Source: Aspidiotus rigidus (taxonomy: Eukaryota; Arthropoda; Insecta; Hemiptera; Diaspididae). Taken from it: 64,000 bases of DNA. This document shows, one piece after another, positions 1 through 12,385 of the stretch. The notes beneath the pieces were generated by a model. The model was not told the origin of the DNA. It made no database searches and saw nothing but the letters and a program-made list of their open reading frames with translations. The position numbers and the translations under genes are program-made. Location: the NCBI GenBank assembly GCA_035079385.1, contig JAVHKY010000013.1, forward strand, positions 12,336,001 through 12,400,000, in the 5' to 3' direction. The first letter of the stretch is position 1, and every line of letters begins with the position of its first letter.

Positions 1-760
1 AAGATTGTATCATGATGAGATGATCAGAGAACGATAGTAAGATTTAGAGTCCCAGACTAAAGAAGAGGAAGAATTGCTGGTTGAGGAGGAGAACAAAGTT
101 TGCTTGGCCTCTTGTTCTAGGAGGCCGATGTGACCAGGAATCCAGAGGAAGGCAAGTTGGGCGAAGGAGGATGAGAATGCGCTGAACGATAGGGTTGGAA
201 GAGTAGGGGTCTTGCTTGGCTTGGGCAGAGGAAAAAGGATCAGAAAGAAGCAGGAATTTACAGGAAGAGAGGAGAAGAGATCAGTTGAATGTATAGAAGC
301 CGAGTTTTTCATGTGGGAGGGAGACATTTCTCCATAGATAGAAAAGTGTAGTCATGAACCAGATTTGGATCCTGCTGTAGAGCACTGGTTGTGGGAGGAA
401 AAATCATCGATGTGTCTAAGATAGATTATTTCGGGCGATCTCAGCAAGTAGCCAGCGTTGGGAATGCACAAGAAGGGAGGGATGAGAAATTGGGAGAACA
501 GGTTTGAATTTGAGATGGTATCCTAGATGGGGTTTCAATGAAAGGAGTAGTAAGTTTTGGGAGTGAAAAAAGAAGCTATAGGTACAAGAAAATTGGTGGT
601 AAGCGATAATGAACAAAATCGTTGATGAATTATATCAGCCATAAGCTTATAGGTTGAGAGTAGGGCTGGTCCGCAGGGCATTAAGGGCTAAACATAGAGC
701 AGCAGATCGTATTTTATCCACTGGAACTCGTAGTCCAGTTGAGAGCGGTTTAGTAATAAA
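1..760 (-). mobile_element. Decayed non-LTR retrotransposon, end of RT and RNase H
   Basis: Minus-strand frames give a broken C-terminal part of a LINE ORF2. Near 740-690 is a SQLDY-like stretch, as found after the RT palm in Jockey/I-group elements. At 327-10 is an RNase H piece with the hallmark WIPGHIG. The same arrangement occurs in the better preserved element at 40.2-43.1 kb. Stops and frameshifts separate the pieces, so this is a dead copy. It runs off the left edge of the window. Confidence 0.75.
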
Positions 761-1930
761 ATTAAACATTTTACCTACCTGTAAAATGATCAACTAAAAA
801 TACATCACAAAATACAGAAATACATATTGTATATTTATAAGCAAGTATGTAAGTAAAAGATCAAACACTTACGATGAAATGATTTGGATTTGTGAACATG
901 GACACGTAAACATGTATTTTCGATCCAATCTCAGGCAGTGGAAATGGAGGAATTGTAGCGTGGGGTACTATTCCTAAGTGTTTTAAATGGCGGATTTAAG
1001 AATTCGATTATATTATATTGAACTAAAGACTGAGCATGCGGTTAATATTGATATCAAACTTTAGAATACGAGATCTGTTGTTTTGTACAACATAAACCAT
1101 TCTTAAAATCTGCGCTAATATTCACAAGTTCGAAAAAAATATTATATTAAATTTATCATTCTTAAACACTGGCAAACAAGAAAAAAAAAATTCACTAAAG
1201 AACAAATTCTTAGATCTCCTCATAATAAAAGTAGGCTTAATATAATTTTTTACCTTTCAATAGAATTGTTTTTTCACATGGATTCAGAATGCTCCCTGCA
1301 TAGAGCAAAAAAAAAAAAAAAAAATTGTATATTAATAATGTAATTTGTAATAAAGTTTTGTGCAATACTTGGAAGGAGGTTCGGTATCAACATTAATTTT
1401 AAAAAATGTCGATCATTTTTAGACCCAGGCTTCTCGCTTTCACACCAGCGAACATTAATACGCGTCATAATAATTAATATCTCATTATGCATAACGCATC
1501 ATGAGATAAATCGCTCTTCTGCCATTTTAACACTCTTTATATACGCCCCAATATACAGTCGATCCAGTAAATCTTGCCCGAAATTATTAGACCTAATTCA
1601 ATCGTGCGCGCTGAAGTTAATTTTCGGCGCACTACAAGCCTCTGCGCGGAGCTGGGTGAACACCCTACATAACCTTCACTCCTAATTTTTTTGTAACCAC
1701 TCACCAATTCATTCGGCCTCTAATCCTTGTATCCACATTCCGCGGACATGATTCTTGCCTCGATCTGTCCTTTCAAATCTCAAGTACGTGAGCATCCATC
1801 AAAATTCAACCGTCTACTCCTCCATGGCTAACCTCTCTTCCAGATATCAGACTCGATCTAGCTAATATTCTCAAGTCCCGATAACCCATTGGAAATATTC
1901 ATCTCGATCGAATTTTCGACTCACCAGCCC
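761..1930. other. Intergenic, no gene seen
   Basis: AT-rich sequence with an A-run near 1308-1324. I see no coding similarity or clear repeat structure here. Confidence 0.5.
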
Positions 1931-2400
1931 TGCTTTACCGACGGATATGAATCTGGATCACAACTTGATACCCGTACTGGATCCAAGGCATTGTAACCAG
2001 TCGCCGATTGAAAAATTGTGCCACAATTAAAGCTCTGTACTCTTGTCTTTTTCATCTCACTTTTCTCACCCCTCTAGTCCAATTCCTAATGTCAACTAAT
2101 TCCATTTCATCTGTTCAGTCTATGCAGGACCCTAACACAACGAATCCTTTAATTCAACACATTCATTTACTTCTAAAAACTCTATCATCCACCTTACGCT
2201 AGTCTCCTTTCTCTGGATTTGAGGCCATATGAACTTTGACCGTGCCGCCAAAGATTCCCTTTTCTGCCAACAAATTTCCAACTTTGTACGTACGCCTGTC
2301 TATGACCTCAAAACCGGTTACCCATGCCTGATGCTTAGCTACTGACACGACCTCTAGAAAACTCGGTATCCAAACATATCCAAACAACCTTGACTATCTG
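1931..2400 (+). mobile_element. Decayed RNase H fragment of a LINE
   Basis: The plus-strand frame at 2008-2202 contains the phrase TNPLIQHI. It aligns with TNPLIQRI in the RNase H domain of the LINE at 40.2-43.1 kb. The stretch around 1975-2040 also resembles 58310-58370, upstream of another RNase H relic. The reading frame shifts after about 2200. This is a dead fragment of the same element group as 1-760, in the opposite orientation. Confidence 0.65.
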
Positions 2401-2876
2401 CGCTTTACTTACTTTTACCCTCTACTGTACTCTCATTTCCCATCTCAATTTCCACAAACTCTCTACCTAAGTACGTGACCCACTCGCTCATAGAATAATT
2501 CTGTCTTCTCGGAAGGGCAAAGGTCGGAGAAGAGGGGGGTAAATTATCGAAAAATGAAACTGATGGAAGTTGAAGCTCAAAGCATGATATAGGGTGTTTT
2601 TTGGGGGGGAGGGAGACGACACATTTTACTCACGAGGACGTTTCTCCTGGAAACTTAGTCCAGAGACTAAACCAGAAGTCAAATGAACTACAAGAACTCA
2701 TCATTCCGAATTTATAAAAACCCCATGCTATAGGGGAACCGCTCTATGATTCGACAATTTGTCTTTTGATATTCATTTACAAGTTTTACTTACCTAAATT
2801 CATTTTCGTCTTACTAAAATCTGGTGTCCTAAAAAGGAAAGAGAATAAAATGAGATAAGAATACGAAAATTTAATC
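2401..2876. other. 3' flank of the Tudor-domain gene
   Basis: This lies just downstream of the stop codon of the minus-strand Tudor gene and should hold its 3' UTR. I saw no clear poly(A) signal on the minus strand and no other feature. Confidence 0.4.
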
Positions 2877-5800
2877 TCAAATTCCCTTCGCAATCACTGA
2901 CCGGTACGGAGGATAAAGGGATCCAATGAGATCATTCAAGGGAACCAGATGATCAGGCCTGTTATTATCTCTCACAAATAGTTCTACGACTGGAACAGAA
3001 CCATTTCTGATCACTCTCATCTGGAGCGCTTTATGTATTCTTCCTTCGTCGTCAATTGAGTGCGTAAGGTTGAGTACAAATTTGATTATTGATTCCGTGA
3101 ACAATTCATGTGTCGGTCTAATAAGATCAACTTCAACCGCCTGCAGATGAGATGAAAAATATCGCCTCAAAAGAGGATAAATATAAGATACGACCTAAAA
3201 ATTTAGGGCTGCAGACTGGGTATCAGCTTGAGTTGACTATCCTAAAAATCGTCTAGAACATCTGCCCCCTCGTTTTTTCGTGATGTCACTAGAAGGCTGG
3301 GAAAAACATGTATCTAAGAAAAGAGCTAGGAAGAATTTTAAAGTGTTCTTTTTTGATTATGGGCTATGACGCCTCCTCATTTGACTCTGACGTCTTTGGT
3401 TATTTGATAGTGTTGTTTAGAAACTGCCCCGTGAATCCCAATATTATTAATTTTCCCTTTTCTGATTTACTCACCTTCTTTTTCCCAAATCTGCGCGCAA
3501 ATCCTTACTCTATCCCCTCTTCTCTTGTACTAAGATTTAAAACCACTATTTTCACTATATCAGGGTATGATAGAGGCAAAAATCTAAAATTTCATTCCAG
3601 GAGAAATCTATTGGGAGACGTCAAGTTAGCGTCATATCAATTCACCATTTTTTTTTTTTTCTGAGAGGAAGAGGAGGCGAACTTTCAAAAATTTTATTTC
3701 CTTCCTTCTTCCTTCGAAAAAAAAAGGCAACCGAATTTTAAATTGGGATGGATTCATTAGCAGTATTACTGTATATTGATTGTGCGAGGGAACCCAACCC
3801 GAAGCCTACCTCCCCAGCAGATAGCACCAAAATCGTGGCTACTTGAAAAAGTTTTTTGTAGAAGGTCATAAGTCAAGAATTGATAATTTTTCAGTTATTA
3901 AGAAGTACAACGAGAATATCATCAAATCAATGATTGGTTGTCTTACCTGTGGTGGAATTGCCGATAATACACCGGGAAAATATCTTAATCCTGCAAGTTG
4001 TTCGATTGGCACAAAACCAATATCCCCGTAATCGATGAAGTGAATTTCCGCCAACTGCGAGAAGATCATATTTCTTTAAAATTTCAGGTCTTTGAAATCT
4101 CTTCAACGATTTTAGGCTGGGGGTCAGCTGAAATTTTGGGAGGCACTATTTTGCGAGATTTATTGTGACGTTATCAATGTATGATCTCAACCTAATTTAC
4201 GGACTTGAAAAAACTTCAGCCGGGCTGTAGTATGACATCAGTGCCCTCGACCTATTTCAAGTACAGATTTGTAGGCATACTCTGGTTAAAAGTGTAGCCT
4301 AAGATACAGTATTATAATGTCCTTGGCTAATCTAGGCTAAATGAACCCGTCAGATAGTTAACGTGTAGTAATTATACTAGAAACTAGACTACCTAGGTAA
4401 GGTGTTTAGTCTGTTGAATGGCATCTGTCTAGAGCCCGGCCTTAGGCCAGGTCAGGCACAGCCGCGAAAACGCTCGATGACATACACCCTGGTCCAATGT
4501 TTTCAGACGAAGTGGAGAAATTGTTTTTATACATATTTGGATCTCACCTCCTCTTCCTCTAGAAGCGATTTAATAACACCACGGTACCATCTCTGATCGC
4601 CTGCGTACTTAGCCAAGACTATCTTTTGGCCAACCAAATCTGACACTGATTTAAATCTATATTTCGGTTCATGGTTCGCTAAATCTCGTTGTATATCGGC
4701 CGTTACACTCTCTAGTAACTTCAAACCGTTGTGGACAATTTGGACGTGAGCGTGGCCATTTTCTTCTAATTGTGTCAGATAAACGTGTTCGAAAGTAGTT
4801 TTCTGCGAAAGAGAAGAAGATATAATTTTTATGGTACGGTAAAAACGGTGAAAGAAGGTCAGAATTATGGATGGTACGCCATTCACGCTAGGTACGAAGT
4901 AATTCATGATACTAATAATCGAAGTACCGGTACAGAAGTTTGAAGGCAGTGGAGTATAGTTGGAAAATTTCTTGGGAGAGGAAAGGGGGAAGGGCTTAAT
5001 TTAAGAAATAAATATGTGGTTTCTCTTATACAAAAAGAGGCAATTGACGGAAAAGGGCTCTGACTGCGTTCGTTTAGGAAACAGAGATTTTGTTGGAGGG
5101 GAATTGCGGGGAGTGTTATCGAGGGTGCCCATCGTTACTTGAGGCGGATGGAGCTCTGAGACTTGGAATTTCGACTGACGAGTGGAGGAGAGAGCAAAAA
5201 GAGTTCGATAAATATTTGGCCTAATTTCTCATAGACAAGGCGCGTAACGTGAAGAAGACTTGTAAAATTTTCGATTGTGGAGTAGAGAAGAAAGATGGAT
5301 GACTTGATATCCAGAGAGATTACTTCAAGAAATGTCGACAGAAGAATAGAGGAGGTGTGACGTTTTCTCTGATTAAGATCAAGGAAGGATATTTTCACCA
5401 GAAGTGCTAGATAGACAGTGAAATAGAGAGAGAGGAGGAATAAAGAGGGCTTCACTTACATCAGATATAGTCGGCGTTGCCAATTCTATGTCGATCTGCT
5501 TTTTTATCGCGGCGTTCAAAGAATTTACTCGTATATTTTCACCGGAAGGAATATCAAATAATGTGAGCTTCAATGGTTCTCGCGAGTGAACTTTGGCAGT
5601 ATAGCCACTCTCTGTGTGGTTGTTGACCATACTACAAACGAGATGCGTAACGTATTCGTTTTTGTAGTATTTTTTTAAGCCAGTTAAATGACACTTCATA
5701 ACCTGTGAAAGAAAATTAAACTCCAACCTTCAAGTTTTCTTAGGCAATGCCAACCAAATGGAAATCTTTTTCATTCACCTGAAGAGGTACTCGATCAAGT

Positions 5801-7628
5801 CCGTTCACTAGAGGGAAAATACATTTTCTCGAAATCTCACGTGTATCCCCGTGATCAACCATTAAAACACGAACTTTGCCCTTCAAATTGGCGGACACAA
5901 CTTTGACTCGGTGCCACTTGTCTTGAAAACGAACTGCGTAGTGGTTGCCCTTTTTGATATTTTTAACCGGCTGTGATTTCCTATTTTTCGCCGAGTAGCT
6001 ATCTTTTAACATCTTTGTCAACTGGTCATACTGTGCCTGGAAACAGGATGTTAAACTTTTGGGATCGTTCTTCCCCAATGAATATGACTGGTTCAATCTT
6101 ACTTGATAATTTCCATTTATAAACCGGAAGTACACGCAATCCGTTGATAGGCAGACAGTCACCGATATTTTCCAAGGGTCGAATTCTGGCAATTTCAGAG
6201 AAGGTAATTTATCCACACTTTCGGTAACATTGGCCTATGGAGCAAAAATCAAAGGGTTGGTGCTAAGGTGATATAGGATTAAAAGTAGTTCAGCTCTTCA
6301 TCCGCTGTAGGAACGTTACAATCGGCAAAATCGAAAGTGGGGTTAGGGCGATTTTTCTATAATTATGTGATCTGTGATGAAAAAAGGATGCTCATTACCC
6401 ACTGACAGGAAAACCATTTCTGTCTAATCGGATGCCGTATTCAAACACACGGAAATGGTGTTCCTGGCAATGACTAATGAGTATCCTTTTCTCATCGCAG
6501 GTCACATATGAGTGATGGCCGATTTAGGAAAAAAATGGAGAGAAAAAATTATTAGAGCGCGAAAGTTTCTGCGAGTTATGAAAATTTATTCAGGTCGATT
6601 GAAGGACACCTTCTGCCCGGTTTGAAACAACGACAAATTTTGGCTCCTAAACTGCGGTACTATTCACTAGATTACATATTTAAATCTTTCATAAGTGTTC
6701 GTGAATTTCTCCCAACGCTCTTCGAATATACCGACAATGTCCAATTTTCTACTTACTTTCTTTTCTGCATCGTCAACAGTTGCACCAATTGTCTCCAAAA
6801 CGCTGGCCTCACTTTCAATCAGCCAAGACAATTTTTTTAACGCTATTTCGGCAACTTGTTCTTGAACGTAGCTCAAGCTTTCGTTTTCGACACTCGCGAA
6901 AATTAAATCTCCAATCTGCGGTGCAATTTCAGGAAAAATTTCGAGGAAAAAATTTTAAAATGTAATTTCATAATCAACTCAACCGTCCATTTACAGTCTT
7001 ACCTTTAAATTACTTATAAAATAAATAGTGGCGTTCAGCAAATTAATTCTATGAAAATTGTGAAATTCCGGCCGATCCAATTTATGCTTCTCGATGAACG
7101 CGTAAAGTTTTCGACAACTTGTGCCTTCATCATCTTTCTAAAATTTAATCAAAGGAAAAATACGATATATTACGAATGAAAATAAGAAAAATATGATGGA
7201 GACACCAGTCGAATTCAATCGAGCCTGCCAGGAGCGATGGATTTTTCGTAAGATCCGGTCCCTTCCTGACATCAAGGTCTGAAGATTCCTACGTGTTTAG
7301 GAAGTCGTTACCGGTATTATTTTGATTAAGAAAGTATGAAGACCGATGACCATGTATAATGAGTACATCTCTTCGTGTTAAATAAAGAAGAATGTGCTAA
7401 AATACGGAGTAGGCGAGGAGGAAACATTAGAATGGAAACCTCCTTTCGCTCTACCTAGGACAAATACGATTGACTCACCGGTTCTTGCACGGGGCCAAGT
7501 TTAAATTCCATAGGCTGCACGTCATCATAGCTTTCTTCGGATGAAATCGTTGGAATATATTCGTTTGACTTCGAGCTTCTTGAGTTTAGTAAAGGCATCT
7601 TGTACGCAAATCGGTCCAAGTACTTAGT
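2877..7628 (-). CDS. Tudor-domain protein, TDRD7/Tapas-like (C-terminal eight exons)
   Basis: Eight exons on the minus strand join without a break: 7628-7479, 7137-7003, 6915-6757, 6234-5779, 5702-5460, 4802-4548, 4054-3947 and 3140-2877 (stop at 2879-2877). Every exon is a multiple of three, every intron is phase 0, and the GT/AG sites are good. The join gives 589 residues. Two extended Tudor domains are visible. The first is in exon 4, with FQDKWHR and a VDHGD variant of the usual DYG/N turn. The second is split over exons 6-8, with RWYRG, HFIDYGD and a PPQA turn. The C-terminus (PVVELF) resembles TDRD7. Such proteins bind dimethyl-arginine tails of Piwi proteins in germ granules and help piRNA silencing (known of the family). 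The LOTUS domains and start codon were not found upstream. Orthology to TDRD7 is probable; another multi-Tudor protein is possible. Confidence 0.85.
6363..6511. repeat. Inverted-repeat (MITE-like) element in a Tudor-gene intron
   Basis: Imperfect inverted arms of about 60 bp, at 6363-6426 and 6449-6511, surround a short loop. They lie in the intron between the exons ending at 6757 and starting at 6234. The arms share blocks such as AAAAGGAT and CATTTC, with scattered mismatches. No protein is encoded. I could not define a target duplication. Confidence 0.6.
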
Positions 7629-7639
7629 CTGTAAAAATG

Positions 7640-8210
7640 TAAGAAGGAAACAATCGATGATAGAAATAGAATAATTAATGAAGAATAGATAAGCCTATCA
7701 ATCCTATTTTCTGCTGTATGGATTAAGATGTAAACAGCAGACTAGATAAAGCTCAATGAACGCAGTCCATTATTGTACAATACATTGCATTGGAATTCAA
7801 CTAAGTACAAGGTATAACCTGTACGATATTTTACTCTGCTACAGATAATTTATTTACAACTAATAATCGCCGTTGTGCTATCGACAACTAACCGCAACGT
7901 AGGCCTATTTGTTGCTTAAACCATCTTTTGATAGAATTATCTTTGAAGGATTTAATTGTTTGAAAAGAACGTCATTAAAAAAAAAAAAAAAACTTTATAT
8001 TTACCTACCTAGCTCTTATTGGTACAGACCTGGAATTAAGACTTGGAGCACTATTTTTAAAATAACTTTCAAATTGAATATTTCTACGACTTGTATAGGC
8101 CTACCTTTTGGTAAATCTTCACTGGATGATCTGAATAATATGAAAGAAATAAGAAAATTAAGGCTCTGATCAGAGATGGAAAGCGATTCAATAACGCCCT
8201 TCTGACCTTC
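7640..8210. other. Upstream region of the visible Tudor-gene exons
   Basis: No further exon was recognised here on the minus strand. The region holds an A-run at about 7979-7992 and is otherwise unremarkable. It is probably an intron or 5' flank. Confidence 0.35.
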
Positions 8211-8217
8211 GGAAATA

Positions 8218-8535
8218 AAACTTCCGTTTTTCGCTTTTTCGACTTCTGTTTGACTTTACGCTCACGGTTTCCGCTTCCCAAAAAAGTATCGCTTATCGCT
8301 AAAGACTTTTCGCTTTTTAATAACTTTCCATCACTCCTTTTTCCTAGTTTGTTATTTTTGACAAAAGTCCAAAAAGCCTATAAAATTCATTAAGCGACAA
8401 AAAGAACGCAATAATGAAAAACTTCCGCTTTTTGCTTTTTCGACCATTGTTTCGCTTTTCGCATACTCTTGCTTCCCAAAAAAGTATAGCTTATCGCTAT
8501 AAACTTTTCGCTTTTGGATAACTTCCCATCACTGG
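8218..8535. repeat. Two-copy direct repeat, ~110 bp units
   Basis: Units at about 8218-8335 and 8424-8535 share the phrases TTCCCAAAAAAGTAT and CTTATCGCTA plus the ending CCCATCACT or CCATCACT. Both are rich in CGCTTTT. The spacing is about 205 bp. No coding content is visible. Confidence 0.65.
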
Positions 8536-8748
8536 TTCTGCGTTCTGATCACCACAATAATAAATTCAATTCGGGCTGGCCATCCGCTAGGATCGCCAAC
8601 TACACGCGCGCATTGTTCACCTAAAATGGTATTTTTGTCGAAGTTGAAATGGGAGCTCAACTACAGCGGTATAGGGCTTTTCCATGTCGGCGCATTGGAT
8701 ACGTATTCTCCTACGTGTTATCGAAATGATAGTACCGGTATTTCTAAC

Positions 8749-9210
8749 CACGGTATAAGATGAAGAGGTAGTGACACGAACGTATTCTGACTGTGGTAAA
8801 CGCTGTCCGTGATTTTGAAGTAGTTCTGAACATCCCGAGCGCAGCGCTCGTGATGAAAGTGATGGGTAATGTACAGAGTCTTATGGGAACGCCGCTACTT
8901 TCAAAAATTTATTGCAGGATCAGGAATCAGCCGATGCATTTCATATTTGGCATAAAAATACCATTTAATCTACTCTATAAAATTTTGAAAGAATCACCCT
9001 TCTAAGTAAATTCTTGGATTTTTTATAATCCTTGGAAATTTCATCAATACTAGGGTACCAACGGTAACGTCTCGGCGCAGGTGGGGTGTAGAAGGAACAG
9101 GGAAACAGCCCGAGTGTTCGCTGCAAACCTAGCGGAAGTTTGCACGTACAACTTCAAAACTGCGGACACGATTTTAGCGTTGTGTCATTACCTCTTCATC
9201 TTATACCGTG
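8749..9210. mobile_element. MITE with ~33-bp TIRs and 8-bp target duplication
   Basis: The terminal inverted repeats at 8749-8781 and 9178-9210 start with CACGGTATAAGATG and match apart from a few bases. The 462-bp element is bracketed by the direct repeat TTTCTAAC at 8741-8748 and 9211-9218. An 8-bp duplication fits the hAT or P superfamilies. No transposase is encoded, so the element is non-autonomous. The preserved duplication suggests a fairly recent insertion. Confidence 0.8.
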
Positions 9211-9372
9211 TTTCTAACATTGCTCTTAATCAGGGATGTTCAGCCAATCATCATTGACTTAAACTTAGCTTATAGCTTTCAGCTCTTTCCTCGCATTGGC
9301 TTAAGCTGAAAGTCAATGGTTCTTGATTTCATTGGCTGACGTACCATTGGCTAATAGCTTATTCATTTATCG

Positions 9373-9440
9373 TTCCGGAGTCGCTTGATAACGTTCCGGA
9401 GTCGCTTTATACTGTTCCGGAGACGGTTTATATCGTTTCA
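9373..9440. repeat. Short tandem repeat, ~22-bp unit
   Basis: Three to four degenerate copies of a unit built on GTTCCGGAGTCGCTT lie in a row, followed by a more diverged copy. The flanking 9240-9360 is rich in TTGGCTGA-like words and looks partly palindromic. Confidence 0.6.
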
Positions 9441-9899
9441 AAGCCGATATCAAATTTTGGGATTGTCCGACTTTGGGCTGATGATTGGCTGACTTTGGGC
9501 TAACAGCCAAACAGGGCGCATTTCATTAGCACCACAACACCATCGTAGGTAAGACAACATGCGTTTGGATATAAGCGGCAACGATCACGTCGTATGAAAA
9601 TACACGCAAAGCGTGGTGCGTGCCGCTTACGCTTATCAGATCTGTGGACGCGTTTTTCGCTCATTTTATACACGTTAGCGCAGTCCATACAATATATAGT
9701 CAAAGGTTACAACGAACAAAAGAAGAACAAAATGATTTTTATGATATCCTAGAGAGTACATCAAGTACAGAAATAATAAGAAATAACTTATCAATAGGGA
9801 AAAACTGGATTACCCACTTAAGAAAAAATTTATGATAGATCTTCAATATTAGAAACAGCGACAAAATACTACGAGAAATTATAAGTTATTACGACACCG

Positions 9900-10013
9900 T
9901 GATAGTATCCGTCTTTCAAATAAACCTTTGTCAAGCTAATAGCCCCAGAGTAGCTTCAAAGCTTGTAAAATAAAAAAAATAAAAGGAAAAAAAAAAGAAA
10001 AAAAGAAAAAACG
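9900..10013 (+). mobile_element. 3' end of a LINE/SINE with terminal hairpin and A-rich tail
   Basis: The hairpin at 9932-9965 has arms CAAGCT and AGCTTG around a loop containing AATAGCCC. An A-rich tail of AAAATAAAA type follows to about 10013. The same end occurs in reverse orientation at 50880-50970, and a related end with a different stem closes the LINE at 43058-43118. No upstream coding part was recognised, although a reading frame at 9620-9835 could be its C-terminus. Confidence 0.6.
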
Positions 10014-10079
10014 ATGATGTAACAGGTACAGCAAGAAACTTTGAAGAGGAGGAGAGAGTGCCCTCTGTATCATACGATA

Positions 10080-11775
10080 TGAAGTAGAGAACATTGTCAA
10101 AGAACTGAAAAATGAGAAAGCTGTAGGGCCAGATGGAATTCAAAATGAACATACTTATTATTAAATATGGCGGAGATAAGATTATTATTAAAACATTAAC
10201 GGAATAGTTCAATCTCATTATAGAAACTAAAACAACGCCAGAAGAGTGGGGCGTGTCGAACATAATCCTTCTATTTAAGAAAGGGGACAAATATAACCAT
10301 AATTGCTCAGTTTATGCTCGAACATAGCAAAAATCTTTTCAAAATCGCTAGCAAGAAGAATAGGAAACCACATGGAACTCCAACAACCTGAAGAACAGGC
10401 TGGTTTTAGAAATAACTTTCCAACTATGATCATCTTTTTGACGATAAACCAGCTTCTAGAGAAAACAACTGAATATAACAAAGACATATTTCTAGCATTT
10501 ATTGATTATAATGAGGCTTTTGATTCAGTTAAACATAAAAGCCTGTTCAAAGCATTAGAAAGGCAGGGAGTAAGAACAACATATGTACATGATAACGATC
10601 TGGGGAAAAGGAGAATCTCCGCTTATAGTAAGGAACATTTCTTCATTTCTCTAGATTGTTATCATGTCGCTTGGTTGAGTTTGGCTAAAAAGGGTCCATA
10701 TTATATAAAAATAATGAGATAAATGTTCAACAAACTAAAAGGTAGGATAAAACTTGGAAGAACAGGAAAAACTTTTAATGTAAAAAAAGGGGTAAAATAA
10801 GGGTATCCTCTATATCCTCACTGCTCTTTAATGGTGTTCTGGAGGCCTATTTCGCAAACTCGAATAGAATGAAAAAGGAATAAATATAAACGGAATACCT
10901 ACATTTAAATAACCTCAGGTACGCAGATGATATTATACTTACAGCAAAATCACCGGAAAAACTAGATGAGATGATGCATGACGAGTTAGACGAGAAACAA
11001 AAGAAAAAGGGGCTATAGTGATGAGTAACTTAATGAGAAAACCAAAATCCTCGTTCGTGAAAACGAAAAAGAGATAATAAATATCAAGATAAACGGAATA
11101 AAAATCGAAGTAACCAAGGAAATGATATACCTACGTTAACAAATTTCTCTCACCAACAGTACAAGTGAACAAGTAAACAAAAGGATCATACTAGCGTGGA
11201 AAAAGTACTAGTCTTTAAAGCATTTTCTGAAGGGTCCTTTTTCTATGAAGAATGAAGTAAAAATTATGAACAGTTGTGTTCCCTCCACTCTCACTCATTA
11301 CTCACAGACCTGGGCAACCACAAAGAATAATGAAAACATAATAAGAGTTAGGTACCCAGAATACAATGGAAAGTTTGATACTAGGCATAAAAAGAAAAGA
11401 CAAAATAAAGATACAGACAATTAAAAATAAATTTAAGAGTGGAAGGGATTTCCTTCAGGAAACTAAAAGGATAAAATGGGATTGGTCATGTGGCCAGATT
11501 AAATACAAGTCTTTGCTGGGCGTATAAAATTAAAAATTGGTTCAAACAGGGAATTAGGAAGAAAGAAGGCCGGAAAACAAGTACCGGTAACTAGCTGGGA
11601 TGACGATATAGTGCAACACTTGAAGAACAAAATTATACCACAGAGTACTGTAGCATACACCGGCTTGAATGCGACGAGGGTCAGGGAGGTCTATGTTTGT
11701 TCACGGGCTTATAATTTGTAGTTTGTAATATATCCATAAGTTGTTAATTTCATTATCAAATAAAGGCTCTTACAT
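10080..11775 (+). mobile_element. RTE-type LINE relic, reverse transcriptase
   Basis: Plus-strand frames carry the reverse-transcriptase blocks of an RTE-like endonuclease-reverse transcriptase, in order. They are GPDGI near 10125, EEQAGFR near 10393, FIDYNEAFDSV near 10497 (catalytic Asp retained), and YADDIIL near 10925. Further down, near 11470-11620, is a broken version of the family's C-terminal W.GHV...W.DDI region. The longest open piece is 10303-10722, and stops and frameshifts break the rest. There is no endonuclease domain, so the copy is 5'-truncated and inactive. The 3' end is probably near 11775. Confidence 0.8.
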
Positions 11776-12274
11776 GAATTAATTCAACATTGCGCTGTAC
11801 ATGTAGGACAGAGACACGCCAGTTTATGAGCCACGCATCTATGCGCACACCACACATTCTTTGTGGTACTTTTATCTGCCGTGCAAAGTTGGATTGACGT
11901 ATAGGTACCTATCCAAATCAAATAACGGAAGAAATTTCATTTTCTTAAAATAACTCAAGATTAATACCTACGGCTAATTGAGATGTAAATATTATTATGC
12001 GTTACTAAGACGATTTTTTTATGAGAAATCCAATTATCCTACTAGTTTTCCGACAGAAGCATCCCTCCTTCCAATATTGGCGTTTTTGGGTCGTGGTTTG
12101 GATCAGGATATAAATTTTGTCGCATAATGGTATATCCAAATATCCAATTCAGAGTAGAGTATTCACTCTACGTGAAGGAAAGCTCCAATTTCCTAGATCT
12201 GAATCTTTCCCGCAATGTTAATAAGGACTTGTGTTATCATTCTTATCACGATTCACATTAAGGCGCTATACTCC
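11776..12274. other. Intergenic, no gene seen
   Basis: I see no coding or repeat signal beyond the AT-rich background. Confidence 0.4.
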
Positions 12275-12385
12275 GTTCACGTTAAGGAAGGATAGAAATA
12301 TGACCTCGAGAACAGAACGCTCCGGGTAATTTTAATCTACCGTTCCGTTCTCAAGGTCATATTTCCATCCTTCCTTAATGTGAAC
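12275..12385. repeat. Foldback (MITE-like) element, ~45-bp arms
   Basis: Inverted arms at 12275-12319 and 12341-12385 match with about four mismatches. The outer ends read GTTCACGTTAAGG and CCTTAATGTGAAC. The loop is only 21 bp. There is no coding capacity. A further partial word, CACATTAAGG, lies just outside at about 12254. Confidence 0.75.
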
